Below, in pieces: positions 62,516 through 64,000 of a DNA stretch of 64,000 nucleotides. Numbering within the stretch: position 1 is the stretch's first letter; each line of letters starts with the position of its first letter. The notes under the pieces are model-generated. The model did not search any database. It saw only the letters and a list, made by a program, of their open reading frames with translations, and was not told where the DNA came from. The position numbers were made by a program, and so were the translations under genes. Origin of the DNA: Ectobacillus antri (GTDB taxonomy: Bacteria > Bacillota > Bacilli > Bacillales > Bacillaceae_G); contig NZ_RIAV01000016.1 of NCBI RefSeq assembly GCF_003852715.1, forward strand, positions 1 through 64,000, read 5' to 3'.

Positions 62516-62775
62516 AAAAAGGGCCCACTCATCCTTTAGTAAAGGACGAGAGGACCCGTGGTACCACCTTCATTGGTTGCAAATGCAACCCGCTTTAACG
62601 CATCAAGTTCAATGCGCGTCTCTTGTAACGATGAGACTGTTCGCCAAAGCCTACTGTTAGTTCGGTTTGGAAGCTCCGAAGCCCATTCCCTATTACGCCC
62701 ATACTGATTCGCACCAACCATCAGCTCTCTGACATGTTTGTAATACGTACTCTTCTTCATCAGCGCTTTTCGTTC
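62516..62775 (-). promoter_or_regulatory. trp T-box riboswitch 1 (promoter-proximal)
   Basis: On the minus strand AGAAGAGTACGTATT (near 62755) begins stem I. The TGG specifier is at 62685-62683 in GGGAATGGGCTTCGG. The T-box AGGTGGTACCACGGG is at about 62556-62570. The terminator GGGTCCTC...GAGTGGGCCC with TTTTT spans 62516-62557. This is the first of two serial tryptophan-sensing T-boxes. Confidence 0.88.
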
Positions 62776-62790
62776 ACTAAATTTGAACTT

Positions 62791-62820
62791 ATTGTAGTAT
62801 ATGCTCATTTTATTCGTCAA
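62791..62820 (-). promoter_or_regulatory. trp operon promoter
   Basis: TTGACG (62820-62815), an 18-base spacer and TACAAT (62796-62791) on the minus strand lie directly upstream of the first T-box leader. The 280 bases between this and putP are AT-rich and hold no gene. Confidence 0.65.
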
Positions 62821-63100
62821 GAACTTTTTGAAAAAAGTTTTTGAACTATACATCCCCAATGAATATTTATAACAATAATATTATATCAGAAAAAATATTA
62901 TTAAATTTTGTAACATAACTATTTATCATAAATAAACATGATTATACACTTTCCGAACGAAAATTAAAATTATTATACCATAAAAAAACACGCGATTAAA
63001 CCGCTTACATATTAGAAAATTCTTATTTATTTGTTTATTTTTTATGCAAAAAGTGATATAGTATAGAAAAAGAGAACTACTTTAAAGGGGGAGTCACAGC

Positions 63101-64000
63101 ATGAATACACAAATCTTAATTTCTATCAGCATTTATATGCTTGGTATGCTTTGTATTGGTTACTATGCATACAAACGTACCACAGACTTATCTGATTACA
63201 TGCTAGGCGGTCGTAATGTAGGACCGGCAGTTACAGCACTAAGTGCGGGAGCTGCAGATATGAGTGGTTGGCTGATGCTCGGCCTGCCGGGTGCAATGTA
63301 TGCATCGGGACTGAGCAGCGGTTGGATCGTCATAGGTCTCACACTTGGCGCTTATGCAAACTGGCTATATATAGCACCTCGCTTGCGCACGTACTCTGAG
63401 ATTGCCAACAACTCTATTACAATACCACAGTTTTTAGGCAATCGTTTTGATGATACGTCGAATGTATTGCGTCTCACATCCGGACTCGTTATTTTAGTTT
63501 TCTTTACGTTTTATGTAGCTTCTGGATTTGTTTCAGGTGCCGTTTTATTTGAAAATACCTTTAAATTTGACTATCACTTGGGTATTTGGATTGTAGCCGC
63601 TGTTGTTATTGCTTATACATTATTTGGAGGATTTCTTGCCGTTAGTTTGACTGACTTTGTACAGGGTGCCATCATGGTTCTGGCCTTAATTCTCGTACCA
63701 CTTGTAACTATTCTTCATGTTGGTGGTATCGGTCCGACGTTTTCAGAAATCAAGTCCGTAAACCCGGCTTATTTAGATATTTTTAAAGGCACTTCTTTAA
63801 TTGGTATCATCTCCTTGTTCGCTTGGGGACTCGGCTACTTCGGTCAACCGCATATTATCGTACGTTTTATGGCTATCACATCTACAAAAGAAATTAAAAG
63901 CGCGCGTCGCATTGGAATGAGTTGGATGATTTTTTCAGTGGTAGGAGCGATGTTCACTGGCTTGATTGGTATTGCTTATTTTTCGAAAACAGGGACAAAA
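63101..64000 (+). CDS. putP: sodium/proline symporter PutP-type, partial at window end
   Basis: The first 300 residues of a sodium:solute symporter are present. The start MNTQILISISIYMLGMLCIG is followed by DYMLGGRNVGPAVTALSAGA ADMSGWLMLGLPGA (sodium and substrate site region) and LGYFGQPHIIVRFMAI, all typical of PutP/OpuE. An AAAGGGGGAG site precedes the ATG. The gene runs beyond the window. A role in proline uptake for nutrition or osmoprotection is expected. Confidence 0.9.
   Translation, partial: MNTQILISISIYMLGMLCIGYYAYKRTTDLSDYMLGGRNVGPAVTALSAGAADMSGWLMLGLPGAMYASGLSSGWIVIGLTLGAYANWLYIAPRLRTYSEIANNSITIPQFLGNRFDDTSNVLRLTSGLVILVFFTFYVASGFVSGAVLFENTFKFDYHLGIWIVAAVVIAYTLFGGFLAVSLTDFVQGAIMVLALILVPLVTILHVGGIGPTFSEIKSVNPAYLDIFKGTSLIGIISLFAWGLGYFGQPHIIVRFMAITSTKEIKSARRIGMSWMIFSVVGAMFTGLIGIAYFSKTGTK

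Noticed and set aside
62343-62528. 61-codon minus-strand frame in the trp leader
   Set aside because: It lies inside the 122-bp repeat unit and the T-box terminator, lacks a ribosome site and resembles no protein.

Overview
The window looks like a chromosomal segment from a spore-forming, Gram-positive Bacillaceae member (Bacillus sensu lato). The pointers are strong AAGGAGG-type ribosome sites, ATG/GTG/TTG starts, T-box control of trp, a CydS-type third subunit of cytochrome bd, YrzI-family small proteins, a Gram-positive Pel cluster and many paired MFS, GNAT and NUDIX genes. I cannot name the species. The window is a mosaic of intact housekeeping operons and decaying accessory genes, with several families of short dispersed or tandem repeats.

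Layout. 1-3000: a 53-bp tandem repeat at the edge, then a decayed Bce-type peptide-sensing/ABC module (kinase, regulator, permease and ATPase, all damaged). 3197-5896: MoxR ATPase / DUF58 / DUF4129 operon. 5897-8060: a frameshifted phosphoesterase, a HIT protein and eleven copies of the same 53-bp repeat in the opposite orientation. 8190-14110: a Rex-box-preceded cytochrome bd operon (cydA, cydB, cydS, cydD, cydC). 14130-16700: TVP38 membrane protein, a small membrane protein, and an XRE-cupin regulator with a BenE transporter. 16800-18560: an IS200/IS605 element whose tnpB carries a stop codon. 18586-31410: RNase H-like protein, aldo-keto reductase, an internally duplicated secreted cyanophycinase-like protein, MBL hydrolase, Lrp regulator, MFS, pentapeptide protein, serine hydrolase with a TetR regulator, several gene remnants and two copies of a MITE-like element.

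30575-39110: a Gram-positive Pel exopolysaccharide cluster (pelD, pelE, pelA deacetylase, pelF, pelG). A separate secreted GH114-like hydrolase lies downstream, beyond an array of 122-124 bp repeats. 39300-50660: aspartokinase, DUF1963 protein, DUF4183 protein, Ktr potassium channel, three MFS or amino-acid metabolism genes, NUDIX, an aminoglycoside-nucleotidyltransferase-like protein, GNAT and a second serine hydrolase.

50735-51853: the most unusual locus. A promoter precedes a 27-codon leader ORF. Two hairpins follow that can exchange partners, the second being a good terminator. Then come five tandem YrzI-family micropeptide genes, a 17-codon ORF and a terminator. 51891-55600: PAS histidine kinase, lactate permease fragment, Mn-dependent pyrophosphatase and GNAT. 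55717-62820: trpEGDCFBA behind two tandem tryptophan T-boxes, separated by one inverted unit of the same 122-bp repeat seen next to pel. 63101-64000: the start of a PutP-type sodium/proline symporter.
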